Of a stretch of 64,000 nt of DNA, positions 25,283 through 34,449 are shown piece by piece. The stretch covers positions 1 to 64,000 of the forward strand of contig JAAERX010000031.1 of assembly GCA_024229935.1 (NCBI GenBank), in the 5' to 3' direction. This DNA comes from Gammaproteobacteria bacterium. GTDB taxonomy: Bacteria > Pseudomonadota > Gammaproteobacteria > Steroidobacterales > GCA-2729495. The notes beneath the pieces are model-generated. The model made no database searches and was not told the origin of the DNA. It saw only the letters and a list, made by a program, of their open reading frames with translations. Numbering within the stretch: the first letter of the stretch is position 1; the number at the start of each line of letters is the position of its first letter. A program made the position numbers and the translations under genes.

Positions 25283-26808
25283 GTACCGATCCTGAAACAT
25301 ATCTGCAACAAGCAATGCAGGAGCACCAACAAGGCAACCTTTATGATGCAGACCTGCTCTATGCACAAGCATTACAAATAAATCCTAACAATATTCAGGC
25401 ATTGCGGCTCAAAGGCATACTAAAGCGCGAATATGGTGATATTGATGAGTCCTTAAAACTCTTCACACAAGCAAGTAAGCTTAACCCTAAGGATGCAGAG
25501 CACATAAATGAAATTGCCCTATCACATATGGCAGCCGGAAATTTGCAGCAGGCAGAACAAAGCCTACGACATGCACTACACACAGACCCAGAATCAATAA
25601 AAGCACTAACCAATCTCGGTGCATTACTGCAGCAACGTGGCCATATTCAGGAAGCCATACATCTCTATCAGATGGCTTTGGAAATTCAACCAGATGATGT
25701 ACAGCTACGCTGTAATTATGCCAAAACACTAAGTGATGCGGGTGAAGATGAACAAGCCTTGCAGCAATGTGAAACAGCTTTGAAACAAAGTAGTGACCAC
25801 CCTTATGTTCTAACGGTTAAAGGCGCCGTACTTCTTGACCAGAAATGCTATGAAGAGGCAGGCAGCATTCTCGAAACAGCCAGATTACAGGGCTATGAAG
25901 AAGATATGGCACTGGTCAATCTAGCTCTTGCCCTTTATCAGACCGGTGATATTAAGTCTGCAACAAAAATTCTACAGCGAGCCATTACATTAAACCCATA
26001 CAATGCCCGAGCTGTAGCTGATCTAACAAACTGTCACTGCACCACAGGCAATTATGCAGACGCACTTACTTTATGTGAAGAATTCCTTAAGCAGCATCCT
26101 GGTGAACGACTGGTCCTTGGCGCATATGCACTGGCACTCCATAATGCGGGCCAATCTGAGCAGGCACTGACACTAAGCAACTGCACCAAGCTTGTTCATG
26201 TGTTTGATCTTGATACACCAAAAGGCTTTGCTGATCTCAATGTATTCAATAATGCATTAGCATCGCAAATACGCTCAGACAGCTCTTTACTAACAAATCC
26301 AGTCAGCAAATCAACATATGGTGGCGATCAGACAGGCGAACTGGATATGGAAGCATCATTAGCCAGTAAAGCCCTGCTGACTTTTATCCAGGACAGCGTA
26401 ACCTCCGTAGCCAATCAATTCATGGCATCAGGACTTGATAAACACCCCGTAATGGCGCCCGCTAACGGAACACAAATGATTCGAGCATGGGGCACTCTAA
26501 TTCGGGCAGGCGGGCAACAAACTGCACATATGCATCCACTCGGATGGCTAAGTGGCGTCTACTATGCCCATTTACCACCTGATATGGGTGCAGCATCTGC
26601 TGAAGCTGGCTGGCTGGAATTCAATAAACCACCGGAACGGTTCTATTGCGAAGCAGAACCAGACACCCGGCGTTATGAGCCGCGTGAAGGAAGACTAATC
26701 ATCTTCCCCTCTTGGTTCTGGCATCAGACATTTCCTTTTGAATCTAAAGATGAACGTATCAGCATTGCCTTTGATATTGTTCCACTGGAGGCACTAAGGA
26801 TGATATGA
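25279..26808 (+). CDS. TPR protein with C-terminal 2OG-Fe(II) oxygenase-like domain
   Basis: The protein has 509 residues in two parts. Residues 1-300 are consecutive tetratricopeptide repeats (for example ALQINPNNIQALRLKGIL, ALEIQPDDVQLRCNYAKTL). Residues 310-509 form a putative 2-oxoglutarate/iron oxygenase (2OG-FeII_Oxy_5 type). HMHPLGWLSGVYY carries the first metal His, FPSWFWHQTFPF the distal His, and ERISIAFDI the 2OG-binding Arg. Proteins of this architecture may hydroxylate protein or peptide partners held by the repeats; that is inference. It starts within the stop of the nitroreductase gene and converges on the LLM gene 8 bases away. Confidence 0.82.
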   Translation: MSTDPETYLQQAMQEHQQGNLYDADLLYAQALQINPNNIQALRLKGILKREYGDIDESLKLFTQASKLNPKDAEHINEIALSHMAAGNLQQAEQSLRHALHTDPESIKALTNLGALLQQRGHIQEAIHLYQMALEIQPDDVQLRCNYAKTLSDAGEDEQALQQCETALKQSSDHPYVLTVKGAVLLDQKCYEEAGSILETARLQGYEEDMALVNLALALYQTGDIKSATKILQRAITLNPYNARAVADLTNCHCTTGNYADALTLCEEFLKQHPGERLVLGAYALALHNAGQSEQALTLSNCTKLVHVFDLDTPKGFADLNVFNNALASQIRSDSSLLTNPVSKSTYGGDQTGELDMEASLASKALLTFIQDSVTSVANQFMASGLDKHPVMAPANGTQMIRAWGTLIRAGGQQTAHMHPLGWLSGVYYAHLPPDMGAASAEAGWLEFNKPPERFYCEAEPDTRRYEPREGRLIIFPSWFWHQTFPFESKDERISIAFDIVPLEALRMI

Positions 26809-26815
26809 GATCAAA

Positions 26816-27838
26816 TTAACGCAATGCAGGAACCACTCTTTCACCAATAATTTTAAGTGCATCCATTGGCTGACCATGCAGCCTTAATGCCACCTCAGTT
26901 AAGCCACCTGCAGCAAATAACTTGTACCGCTCAATTTCACGATCCACATCTTCCAGCCCACCGGTCGAGGTCAACCCTTCAGCTAACTTAGCAGATATCT
27001 CAAAAGGAATATTCTCAATCTTCTTAGATGAGTCAAAATAAGCATCAACATATTCCTGATAATTATCTCTTACAATTTTCACTTCTTCCTCATTGAGGTA
27101 CATGCTGATCATCTCAGGATCAAGCAAACGTGCACGCCAAGGCAGCTCACGAATTGATTCAGCAAAGGCAGCATCACGATCCTCTTTAATATGCCAGCCC
27201 CAGAAGGTATTTACACGGAAGTCTTCTGGCTGCTCTTCGCGTCGACTCAGACCTGTGCGGACTGCTTCCATTGCAGGCTCTACAACTTCTGGTGGTGTAC
27301 AACCAATATAACAACCATCGGCAACACGACCTTCCATACGCATCATCATCGGACGATATGCCGTACCGTATATTTTTGGCGGTGTTGCTTTGACCCATGG
27401 ATAGGCACAAGGCAGGTTCACATTGAATATTTCTCCATCATAACCACCAGCTAACTGACCGTGTGCAGCACCACGTACTATTTCAATGGCCTCACGAATT
27501 GCCAGTACAATCTTCTGAGGCTTCTTCAGTGCCATTGCTTCAAGGTTACCTTCACCTGCACCCATTGCCAGAACAGTACGCCCACCTGACATCTCATTAA
27601 GTGTCAGTAAAGCATTGGCAATTTTCAGTGGATGCATTTCAAATGGGCTAACAGCCAGCGGACCCATCAGAATTTTCTTAGTCGACAACGCAAGTGGCGC
27701 AAGACTCAAAAAGCCATCCCAGTGAGCAAAATAATTAGATGTCCAGATAGCACGAATGCCATATTCCTCTGCCTTCTGGCCAATTTCGGTAATCTGATCC
27801 GGCGTCAGGTCCGGCTCCAGTATTAAATCAATATCCAC
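26816..27838 (-). CDS. Luciferase-like (LLM) flavin-dependent oxidoreductase
   Basis: This 340-residue TIM-barrel enzyme belongs to the bacterial luciferase / F420-dependent group. Typical stretches are IRAIWTSNYFAHWD, KKILMGPLAVSPFEMHPLKIAN, LNEMSGGRTVLAMGAGEGNLEAM (phosphate-binding loop of FMN or F420), and GLTEVALRLHGQP at the C-terminus. Members oxidise or reduce small organic molecules. Whether it uses FMN or F420 cannot be read off; F420 is less usual in this bacterial group. The start is GTG at 27838, with GGAG eight bases upstream. It is monocistronic. Confidence 0.8.
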   Translation of the reverse strand: MDIDLILEPDLTPDQITEIGQKAEEYGIRAIWTSNYFAHWDGFLSLAPLALSTKKILMGPLAVSPFEMHPLKIANALLTLNEMSGGRTVLAMGAGEGNLEAMALKKPQKIVLAIREAIEIVRGAAHGQLAGGYDGEIFNVNLPCAYPWVKATPPKIYGTAYRPMMMRMEGRVADGCYIGCTPPEVVEPAMEAVRTGLSRREEQPEDFRVNTFWGWHIKEDRDAAFAESIRELPWRARLLDPEMISMYLNEEEVKIVRDNYQEYVDAYFDSSKKIENIPFEISAKLAEGLTSTGGLEDVDREIERYKLFAAGGLTEVALRLHGQPMDALKIIGERVVPALR

Positions 27839-28243
27839 TTCTCTATCTCCGCTTTACCCACAGAGCATGGGGCTGCTTATTGGGTTGGCAAAGATAGACG
27901 GTTTATCAGCTGATTACCAGATATGTTCTTGCTAGCTCAGACCTGATGCGCCACCCTAAAGGCTATTGAGAGTAATACATACACACAGCACTATTGGGTG
28001 CTACAGGCTGACAACTGGGTGCATACGGCCTAAAATGCCAGCTAACCAAACAGCGCTCTTTTATTCTGTTTTTTCAGTGATTTCACATATAACGGGACTT
28101 CAGAAATGAGAATCAGTTGGTTGTTTTATGGTCAGGTTCTGTCAAATTGTCTGTTATAAGTAAGTGCCAAACGACTTTAAAGTGAAAATCACAGCCATCT
28201 GGGGCATAAAAGCCCTAATCAACACAAAAAGTTAGGGAAATGA
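27839..28243. promoter_or_regulatory. Divergent intergenic region before the TonB receptor
   Basis: Four hundred bases without a gene, containing the promoters of the LLM and TonB receptor genes. A weak Fur-like sequence at 28102-28120 agrees with the consensus at about 11 of 19 positions and was not accepted as a site. Confidence 0.4.
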
Positions 28244-30700
28244 ATGATGAAGGTCTCAAAGACCAGCAAACCATTAGTCAGGCCCACACCTGTACGACTA
28301 ACATCCGTTACAGCTCTAGTCGCAATGATTCTAAGCAACTTTTTTGGAGTTAGCCTTGCGGCTGATGATGCCAAACCAGAAGAAACTAGTGGCGCTTCAA
28401 AAGGAACAGATGAAATAGTTGTTACTGCAACCCGTCGAGACACCTCTATCCAGGAAGTTCCTTACAACCTGTCTGCTATAAGTGAAAAAGAAATTGAACA
28501 CTTGCAGATATATGATTTATCAGATGTTGCTCGCTGGACCCCAGGATTGATTGAGGTTGATCAAGGCGCACGTAATGCAAACCTTCTGATCATGCGTGGG
28601 TTAAATTCAAGCGCTATTAATGCACCAGAATTACTACGCAACTCTCAGGGTGACCTGGTGGGCACCTACTACGGCGAAACACCAGTCTATATTGACATGA
28701 ACCCCATTGATATTAACCGTATAGAAATTTTACGTGGGCCACAGGGTACTCTGTATGGGGCTCGGTCACTTGGTGGAACCGTAAAATATATACCAAACCT
28801 ACCTGATACCAGTGAGTTTACAATCAATGCCAATGGTCGTTCATACGGCATGTCAGAAAGTGATGATCTTGGTTATAACGGCAGCCTTATTATTAATGCA
28901 CCCCTGATAGAAGACACGCTGGCACTTAGAGCCATGCTTGGTTACCTGTATACACCTGGATTTATAGATCAGGACTACCTGGTAAATGACCCCGGTGTCT
29001 CCTGCCCTGAACCTTTTTTCTCTGACCCTGACTGCACACCAGATGACCTGCACGCCGAGAAAGATACAAATGATGATACAACCAAATCAGCAGGCCTTGC
29101 CCTTTTATGGAACATTACAGAATCAATTGATGCCACACTAAGCTGGCGGTTTCAGGATCAGGAAGTTGGCGGCCGCCAGATTAATACTGTTGATAGCATG
29201 GCTGTTATTGATTCAGACCCCGTCACTCCCGGTGTACAACCACTACAAACGGGCAATTATGATAATGGTTTACGTTTTCTGGAAAAAAATGACCGTACGA
29301 ACAATATCTATAACCTAACATTTAATATTGATACAGATATAGCAGAACTGGTCTCAACAACCTCTTATACAACTTATGATGATAGTGGCAATCGGGACCA
29401 GACTGATTTACTGCTATTGTTTGGCTTTGGTGATCCTTTTCCTGCCTTCTCCTCATACACAAAGGACCATACGGACGATAAAATTTTTACTCAGGAACTC
29501 CGCATGGTCTCAACCATGTCCGACAGTCGATGGGACTGGATTGTTGGCGGTTTCTATCAATCAGCTAACCTTGATCAAAGCAGCACAGAATACGCACCTA
29601 ATCACCCCTGGTCACTAACAACTGATGATAGCGTAACGTATATAAGCGCCAGCAAAGACACAGATGAGTACGCTTTCTTTGGCGAACTTGGCTATCAGAT
29701 TACAGACAAATGGCATGTACTGGGTGGTGCACGTTGGTTTGATTTTGACGACTCTATGGAGAGTTGCTTCTGGGATAAATCATGGGACCTCATTCAGCCA
29801 CCCTGTGAATCTGGTGATGGGGATGACTCAGATACACTATTCAAACTAAATACAGATTATGCTTTTACTGACAATATGCTTGGCTATGCACTATTTTCTC
29901 AAGGGGTGGGTACTAGTGGCGTTAACGTAGGCCCAACAATTCTCCCCAGAGATCGCTTCATTAAACCTTCCTCAATTGATAATTATGAAGTTGGTGTACG
30001 CAGTTCATGGCTTGATGACAGACTAACCATTAATTACTCAGTCTACTATGCAGACTGGAAAAACCTACAGCTCGAAGCAACCAGCCCTGATTTTCTCGCT
30101 ATTACAAAAAATGGTGGCTCTGCAGAAACCAAGGGCATTGAACTGGAAACCCGATTAATACTTAATGAGCACTGGTCATTTGGGCTTGGCTATGCCTATA
30201 CCAATGCCGAACTATCAGACAGCTGTATCAATATTGTTGACTGGGATGATCCAACTCTTACCTGCCCCATTTATGGCGTCGAAACCGAAGATGGAGATCG
30301 TTTACCCGGTTCCCCCGAGCATCAGGGTAACTTTGTCGTAACCTACAATACTGACTTGGATAATAGCCTCGGACTAATGGCTTCTTATCAAATGACCACC
30401 CAAAGTGATGTATTAACCAAACTGGGTGACGGTGATGACTGCTGTCGTGACTTTGGTGAATCACTTGCAGGCTTTACAATTCATTCGGCATCTTTGGGCC
30501 TGTCAGGTGACACATGGGATGCAACCTTGTTTGCTGACAACATGTTCAACAAGTATGCAGAAACAGGTGTACGTAATGACACCAGTTTTATAGGAACTGA
30601 TGACGGCACTAATAATTTTGCCCTACGCCGTTATTTCATAAACGTAATTACACCACGCACAATAGGTATTGATTTTCGCTATCGCTTTCGGGGCGATTAA
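28244..30700 (+). CDS. TonB-dependent outer-membrane receptor
   Basis: This 818-residue receptor has a signal sequence ending near SLAADD, followed by a linker and the TonB box DEIVVTATRR. The plug domain follows (VPYNLSAISEKEIEHLQ, RIEILRGPQGTLYGARSLGGTVKYI). A 22-strand barrel then runs to the C-terminal RYRFRGD. The barrel is rich in Asp and carries paired Cys residues (SCPEPFFSDPDC, DDCCRDF) that may form disulphides in extracellular loops. It belongs to the large group common in marine gammaproteobacteria for complex organics, rather than a recognisable siderophore type. The ligand is unknown. Confidence 0.9.
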   Translation: MMKVSKTSKPLVRPTPVRLTSVTALVAMILSNFFGVSLAADDAKPEETSGASKGTDEIVVTATRRDTSIQEVPYNLSAISEKEIEHLQIYDLSDVARWTPGLIEVDQGARNANLLIMRGLNSSAINAPELLRNSQGDLVGTYYGETPVYIDMNPIDINRIEILRGPQGTLYGARSLGGTVKYIPNLPDTSEFTINANGRSYGMSESDDLGYNGSLIINAPLIEDTLALRAMLGYLYTPGFIDQDYLVNDPGVSCPEPFFSDPDCTPDDLHAEKDTNDDTTKSAGLALLWNITESIDATLSWRFQDQEVGGRQINTVDSMAVIDSDPVTPGVQPLQTGNYDNGLRFLEKNDRTNNIYNLTFNIDTDIAELVSTTSYTTYDDSGNRDQTDLLLLFGFGDPFPAFSSYTKDHTDDKIFTQELRMVSTMSDSRWDWIVGGFYQSANLDQSSTEYAPNHPWSLTTDDSVTYISASKDTDEYAFFGELGYQITDKWHVLGGARWFDFDDSMESCFWDKSWDLIQPPCESGDGDDSDTLFKLNTDYAFTDNMLGYALFSQGVGTSGVNVGPTILPRDRFIKPSSIDNYEVGVRSSWLDDRLTINYSVYYADWKNLQLEATSPDFLAITKNGGSAETKGIELETRLILNEHWSFGLGYAYTNAELSDSCINIVDWDDPTLTCPIYGVETEDGDRLPGSPEHQGNFVVTYNTDLDNSLGLMASYQMTTQSDVLTKLGDGDDCCRDFGESLAGFTIHSASLGLSGDTWDATLFADNMFNKYAETGVRNDTSFIGTDDGTNNFALRRYFINVITPRTIGIDFRYRFRGD

Positions 30701-30758
30701 CCGCCCTGGTAGCTAAAAAAATAACTATTGCAGTAGTAGCTGACTCAGGCCCGAAAAA

Positions 30759-31514
30759 TCAGCCAATAGACTCATAAAGCCGCCGTGCCAAAGAGTCCAT
30801 TAACTGAACCGGCATCTCATCAACAAATAGGTGACCGCCCATAATCATGTGCACCCTGAAATCCCCCTGAGTGTGCACTGACCAAGCATCCAGACGATCG
30901 CGCTCCACGGTATCATCGCTCAACCCGCCATAAACCCATATGGGAAAATCAAAGGCTTCCTGTTCAACATAGTTATAGGCTTCATGCGCGGTGCAGTCTG
31001 CCCTGAGTATAGGCAGAAACATCTCCAACAATTCAGGATGTGTCGATAACTCATCTGACAGCACACCAAAGCTACGGATCTCATCCAGTAATTCTTCATC
31101 GGGCAGGGTATGAAATATTTTGCTTTCTGGCGTCTGTGGTGCACCACAGGCAAATGGCAACAAACAGGTCGGTGCTGGTAAACCCTCAGCCCGTAACAAC
31201 CTTGCCAGCTCAAAAATTAAGGTTCCGCCCATGCTGGTACCGAGCAATGCAAAGGGTTTATCAAGGAATGGTCGCATACCCACCAATACATCAGCGGCAA
31301 GGGCAGACATATCTGCAATGGGCTGTTCCGCTATACGCCACTCACGCCCTGGTAATTGTACCGCTGCGACCTCGATATCAGCTGGCAGGGATTTATGCCA
31401 GTCACGGTATGAAACTGCACCACCACCTGCATAGGGGAAACAAAATAAACGGATGCGTGCCGCAGGATTCTTTGCCCTGATACTTACCAGGCTGCGTTTA
31501 GTAACAGCAGTCAT
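30759..31514 (-). CDS. Type II thioesterase (alpha/beta hydrolase)
   Basis: This 251-residue enzyme is like GrsT/TesA editing thioesterases that release misprimed acyl groups from carrier proteins. The opening FCFPYAGGGAVSYRDWHKSLP and VQLPGREWR are diagnostic. The nucleophile elbow reads GTSMGG (usual GHSMGG), and the terminal MGGHLFVDE supplies His. No NRPS or PKS gene is in the window; FabD at 52111 is the only carrier-protein enzyme nearby. It starts two bases after the nadB stop, so it is cotranscribed and probably coupled with nadA-nadB, an unexpected partner. Confidence 0.82.
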   Translation of the reverse strand: MTAVTKRSLVSIRAKNPAARIRLFCFPYAGGGAVSYRDWHKSLPADIEVAAVQLPGREWRIAEQPIADMSALAADVLVGMRPFLDKPFALLGTSMGGTLIFELARLLRAEGLPAPTCLLPFACGAPQTPESKIFHTLPDEELLDEIRSFGVLSDELSTHPELLEMFLPILRADCTAHEAYNYVEQEAFDFPIWVYGGLSDDTVERDRLDAWSVHTQGDFRVHMIMGGHLFVDEMPVQLMDSLARRLYESIG

Positions 31515-31516
31515 GT

Positions 31517-33160
31517 TTAGCCGTCTTCTGTAGCCGATGCAGAATAATTAGGTGGCACCATGACAGTGTCAGAAATTTCATCTTTCACAAATGACTCCGG
31601 GTAATCCAACGTGTAATGTAAACCCCGGCTTTCTTTACGCATTAATGCACTACTGATAATCAGATCGGCCACCGTCACCAGATTACGCAATTCAACCAGG
31701 TTATTGTCAACCCGGAAGTTACTGTAGTAATCACGTATTTCTTCCTGCAATAAACGTACCCTGTGTTGTGCGCGCTCCAGTCGTTTATCCGTACGCACTA
31801 TGCCTACATAGTCCCACATAGCTCGACGCAATTCGTCCCAGTTATGTGTCACCACAATCTGCTCATCCGGATCAGTCACCTGCGTTTCATCCCAACCGGG
31901 CACTTCAGCTGCAGTTAACCCACAATGTTCATCATTTGCACCACTATTAGCCAGAATATGCTCACTTGCTGACGCACCCATTACCAGGCATTCCAGCAGG
32001 GAATTACTCGCCAAACGATTCGCACCATGCAAACCAGTACTGGCACACTCACCTACTGCATACAAGCCAGCAATATCAGTACACGCATCCAGGTCTGCAA
32101 TTACGCCACCACAGGTGTAATGGGCGGCTGGTACAACGGGTAAAGCCTGCTTCGTCATATCAAAACCAAACTGTTCACAGCGTTTGGAAATATTTGGGAA
32201 ATGCTCAAGAATAAAATCAGCCGGCTTATGACTGATATCCAGAAATACGGAATCAAATCCACCACGTTTCATTTCATAGTCGATGGCACGGGCCACAATA
32301 TCACGCGGGGCAAGTTCAACACGTTTATCGTGCTCTTGCATAAACTGCTCACCATTTGGCAATACCAGCTTGCCACCTTCACCGCGTACGGCTTCAGAGA
32401 CAAGAAATGATTTTGCCTGCGGGTGATACAGACAGGTTGGATGAAATTGAACAAACTCCATATTGGCAACCCTACAGCCTGCACGCCAGGCCATGGCTAC
32501 ACCATCACCTGTCGATGTATCCGGATTGCTGGTGTACAAATACACCTTAGAGGCACCACCTGTTGCCAGCACCACTTTCGGCGCTATAAACGTATCCACC
32601 CGGCCAGAATCTTTATTGAGTGCATAGACACCCAGCACCTGGTTTGGCCCTGATATATCAAGCTTGGCACTCGTAATCAGATCAATTGCAATGCTCTGAT
32701 CAATAATTTCTATATCAGGGCTAGCGTATGCCTTCTCTTCCAGCACCCGCATAACCTCAGCTCCAGTTGCATCACTGGCGTGTACAACACGTCGCTGTGA
32801 ATGCCCACCTTCCTGGGTCAAATGCAACCTCTGATCACTGTCATCCCGGGTAAAATCAACTCCCTGGTCAAGTAACCATTCAATCGAAGACTTTGCATTC
32901 TCTGCTACAAATCGTACCGCTGCTTCTTGACACAGTCCGGCACCTGACTGCAATGTATCTTCAATATGAGACTCAACTGAATCTGCAGCATCCGTAACTG
33001 CTGCGATACCGCCCTGCGCATAACGGCTGGATCCTTCGGTAAGGGTACGCTTGGCCAGTAGCGTGACTTTCTGACCAGACGCGACCAGTCTGAGCGCAAT
33101 ACTCAGCCCTGCAACGCCACCGCCCAGAATAAGAACCTGGGTGTTATGCCTCTGGCCCAT
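31517..33160 (-). CDS. nadB: L-aspartate oxidase
   Basis: This FAD enzyme oxidises L-aspartate to iminoaspartate, the first step of de novo NAD synthesis. The N-terminal dinucleotide motif VLILGGGVAGLSIALRL, then EGSSRYAQGGIAAV, RGEGGKLVLPNG and HGANRLASNSLLECLV are characteristic of NadB and succinate dehydrogenase-type flavoproteins. The 547-residue length fits NadB. It follows nadA by 15 bases. The cytoplasmic product passes directly to quinolinate synthase. Confidence 0.95.
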   Translation of the reverse strand: MGQRHNTQVLILGGGVAGLSIALRLVASGQKVTLLAKRTLTEGSSRYAQGGIAAVTDAADSVESHIEDTLQSGAGLCQEAAVRFVAENAKSSIEWLLDQGVDFTRDDSDQRLHLTQEGGHSQRRVVHASDATGAEVMRVLEEKAYASPDIEIIDQSIAIDLITSAKLDISGPNQVLGVYALNKDSGRVDTFIAPKVVLATGGASKVYLYTSNPDTSTGDGVAMAWRAGCRVANMEFVQFHPTCLYHPQAKSFLVSEAVRGEGGKLVLPNGEQFMQEHDKRVELAPRDIVARAIDYEMKRGGFDSVFLDISHKPADFILEHFPNISKRCEQFGFDMTKQALPVVPAAHYTCGGVIADLDACTDIAGLYAVGECASTGLHGANRLASNSLLECLVMGASASEHILANSGANDEHCGLTAAEVPGWDETQVTDPDEQIVVTHNWDELRRAMWDYVGIVRTDKRLERAQHRVRLLQEEIRDYYSNFRVDNNLVELRNLVTVADLIISSALMRKESRGLHYTLDYPESFVKDEISDTVMVPPNYSASATEDG

Positions 33161-33175
33161 ATAAACAGAGAGGTC

Positions 33176-34174
33176 CTAGCGACCAATCTCCAGCATGCGT
33201 GCAACTGAAAGCCTTGCTTTTGCAGCAATCTCAGGCTCTATTTCAACTGGGTAACGCATGTGCTGTAGTGCTTCAAGAATCTTTGGCAACGTAATAGTTT
33301 TCATATATGGGCATAAATTGCAGGGGCGGATAAATTCAACATCAGGAAACTCTACTGCAACATTATCACTCATTGAGCATTCCGTGATCATTACAATCTG
33401 CTTTGGTCGTACTTCTCCTACATGATTAATCATGCCTGAAGTTGAACCAACAAAATCAGCTTCTTCCAGAACATCAGGCGGGCATTCCGGATGTGCAATT
33501 ACCTGAATCCCGGGATAGCCCTTGCGGTATTCACGTAACTCTGTTCCCGTAAAGCGCTCATGCACTTCACAGGCTCCTTCCCAGTAAACAATCTCTACAT
33601 CAGTCTGAGTTGCAACATACTGGGCCAGATAACCATCCGGAGTAAAAATAACCTTATCAACACCCAGTGACTCCACAACTTCAACTGCATTGGCAGAGGT
33701 GCAACAAACATCTGTCTCTGCTTTCACTTCTGCTGTGGTATTAACATAGCTAACCACGGGAACACCCGGATTGTCCGCACGCATCTTACGAACATTTGCA
33801 GCCGTAATAGAGGCAGCAAGGGAACACCCTGCTCCCAAATCCGGGATAAGTACGGTTTTATCCGGATTCAGTAACTTAGTGGTCTCTGCCATAAAGTGCA
33901 CACCACACTGCACAATAATATCCGCATCTACTTCAGTTGCCTTTCGTGCCAGCGCCAGGGAATCTCCCACAAAGTCGGCAACACCATGAAAAATTTCAGG
34001 CGTTTGATAATTATGCACCAGTAGAACAGCATTCTTCTCACGCTTTAATTTATTTATTGCCGCTATATACGGCGCATGCACAGGCCACTCAATATCCGGA
34101 ATGACACCTTTTAGCCGCTCATAAGCCGTGGCTGTAATTTGTTCTACCTCAGGGGTAAATTGAAGTTCGTTCAT
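33176..34174 (-). CDS. nadA: Quinolinate synthase A
   Basis: This [4Fe-4S] enzyme condenses iminoaspartate with dihydroxyacetone phosphate to quinolinate. The three cluster cysteines sit in [24 protein letters not shown] and [18 protein letters not shown] and [10 protein letters not shown] are further family marks. From the ATG at 34174 it has 332 residues. A TTG at 34231 would add 19 residues without a ribosome site, so I prefer the ATG. It is the first gene of nadA-nadB-thioesterase, divergent from aceE. Confidence 0.94.
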   Translation of the reverse strand: MNELQFTPEVEQITATAYERLKGVIPDIEWPVHAPYIAAINKLKREKNAVLLVHNYQTPEIFHGVADFVGDSLALARKATEVDADIIVQCGVHFMAETTKLLNPDKTVLIPDLGAGCSLAASITAANVRKMRADNPGVPVVSYVNTTAEVKAETDVCCTSANAVEVVESLGVDKVIFTPDGYLAQYVATQTDVEIVYWEGACEVHERFTGTELREYRKGYPGIQVIAHPECPPDVLEEADFVGSTSGMINHVGEVRPKQIVMITECSMSDNVAVEFPDVEFIRPCNLCPYMKTITLPKILEALQHMRYPVEIEPEIAAKARLSVARMLEIGR

Positions 34175-34449
34175 GTGAAAGTAATACTCAGCTTTATCAT
34201 GTAATAGGATTATGTCGCTATAGTCAGCCAATATAAGTGCCCTAGCTAACCCGTATATACCGAGAGTATATCGCCTGCCCGGAATCTAGCCTACCGCTGT
34301 TATACTCATTATCACGCGACATTTTCACCAGATTCAACCATAGTGCGGCCGTAAGACAATATACTAAGCCCGACAAGTCCCGGCAGATTCGCTAAAATAG
34401 CCACCCTGAGTCAAACCGACTGATATACACCTAAAGAAGACCTATCTCT

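Noticed and set aside
28102-28120. Fur-like sequence before the TonB receptor
   Set aside because: Only about 11 of 19 positions agree and the symmetry is poor; the receptor does not look like a siderophore type.
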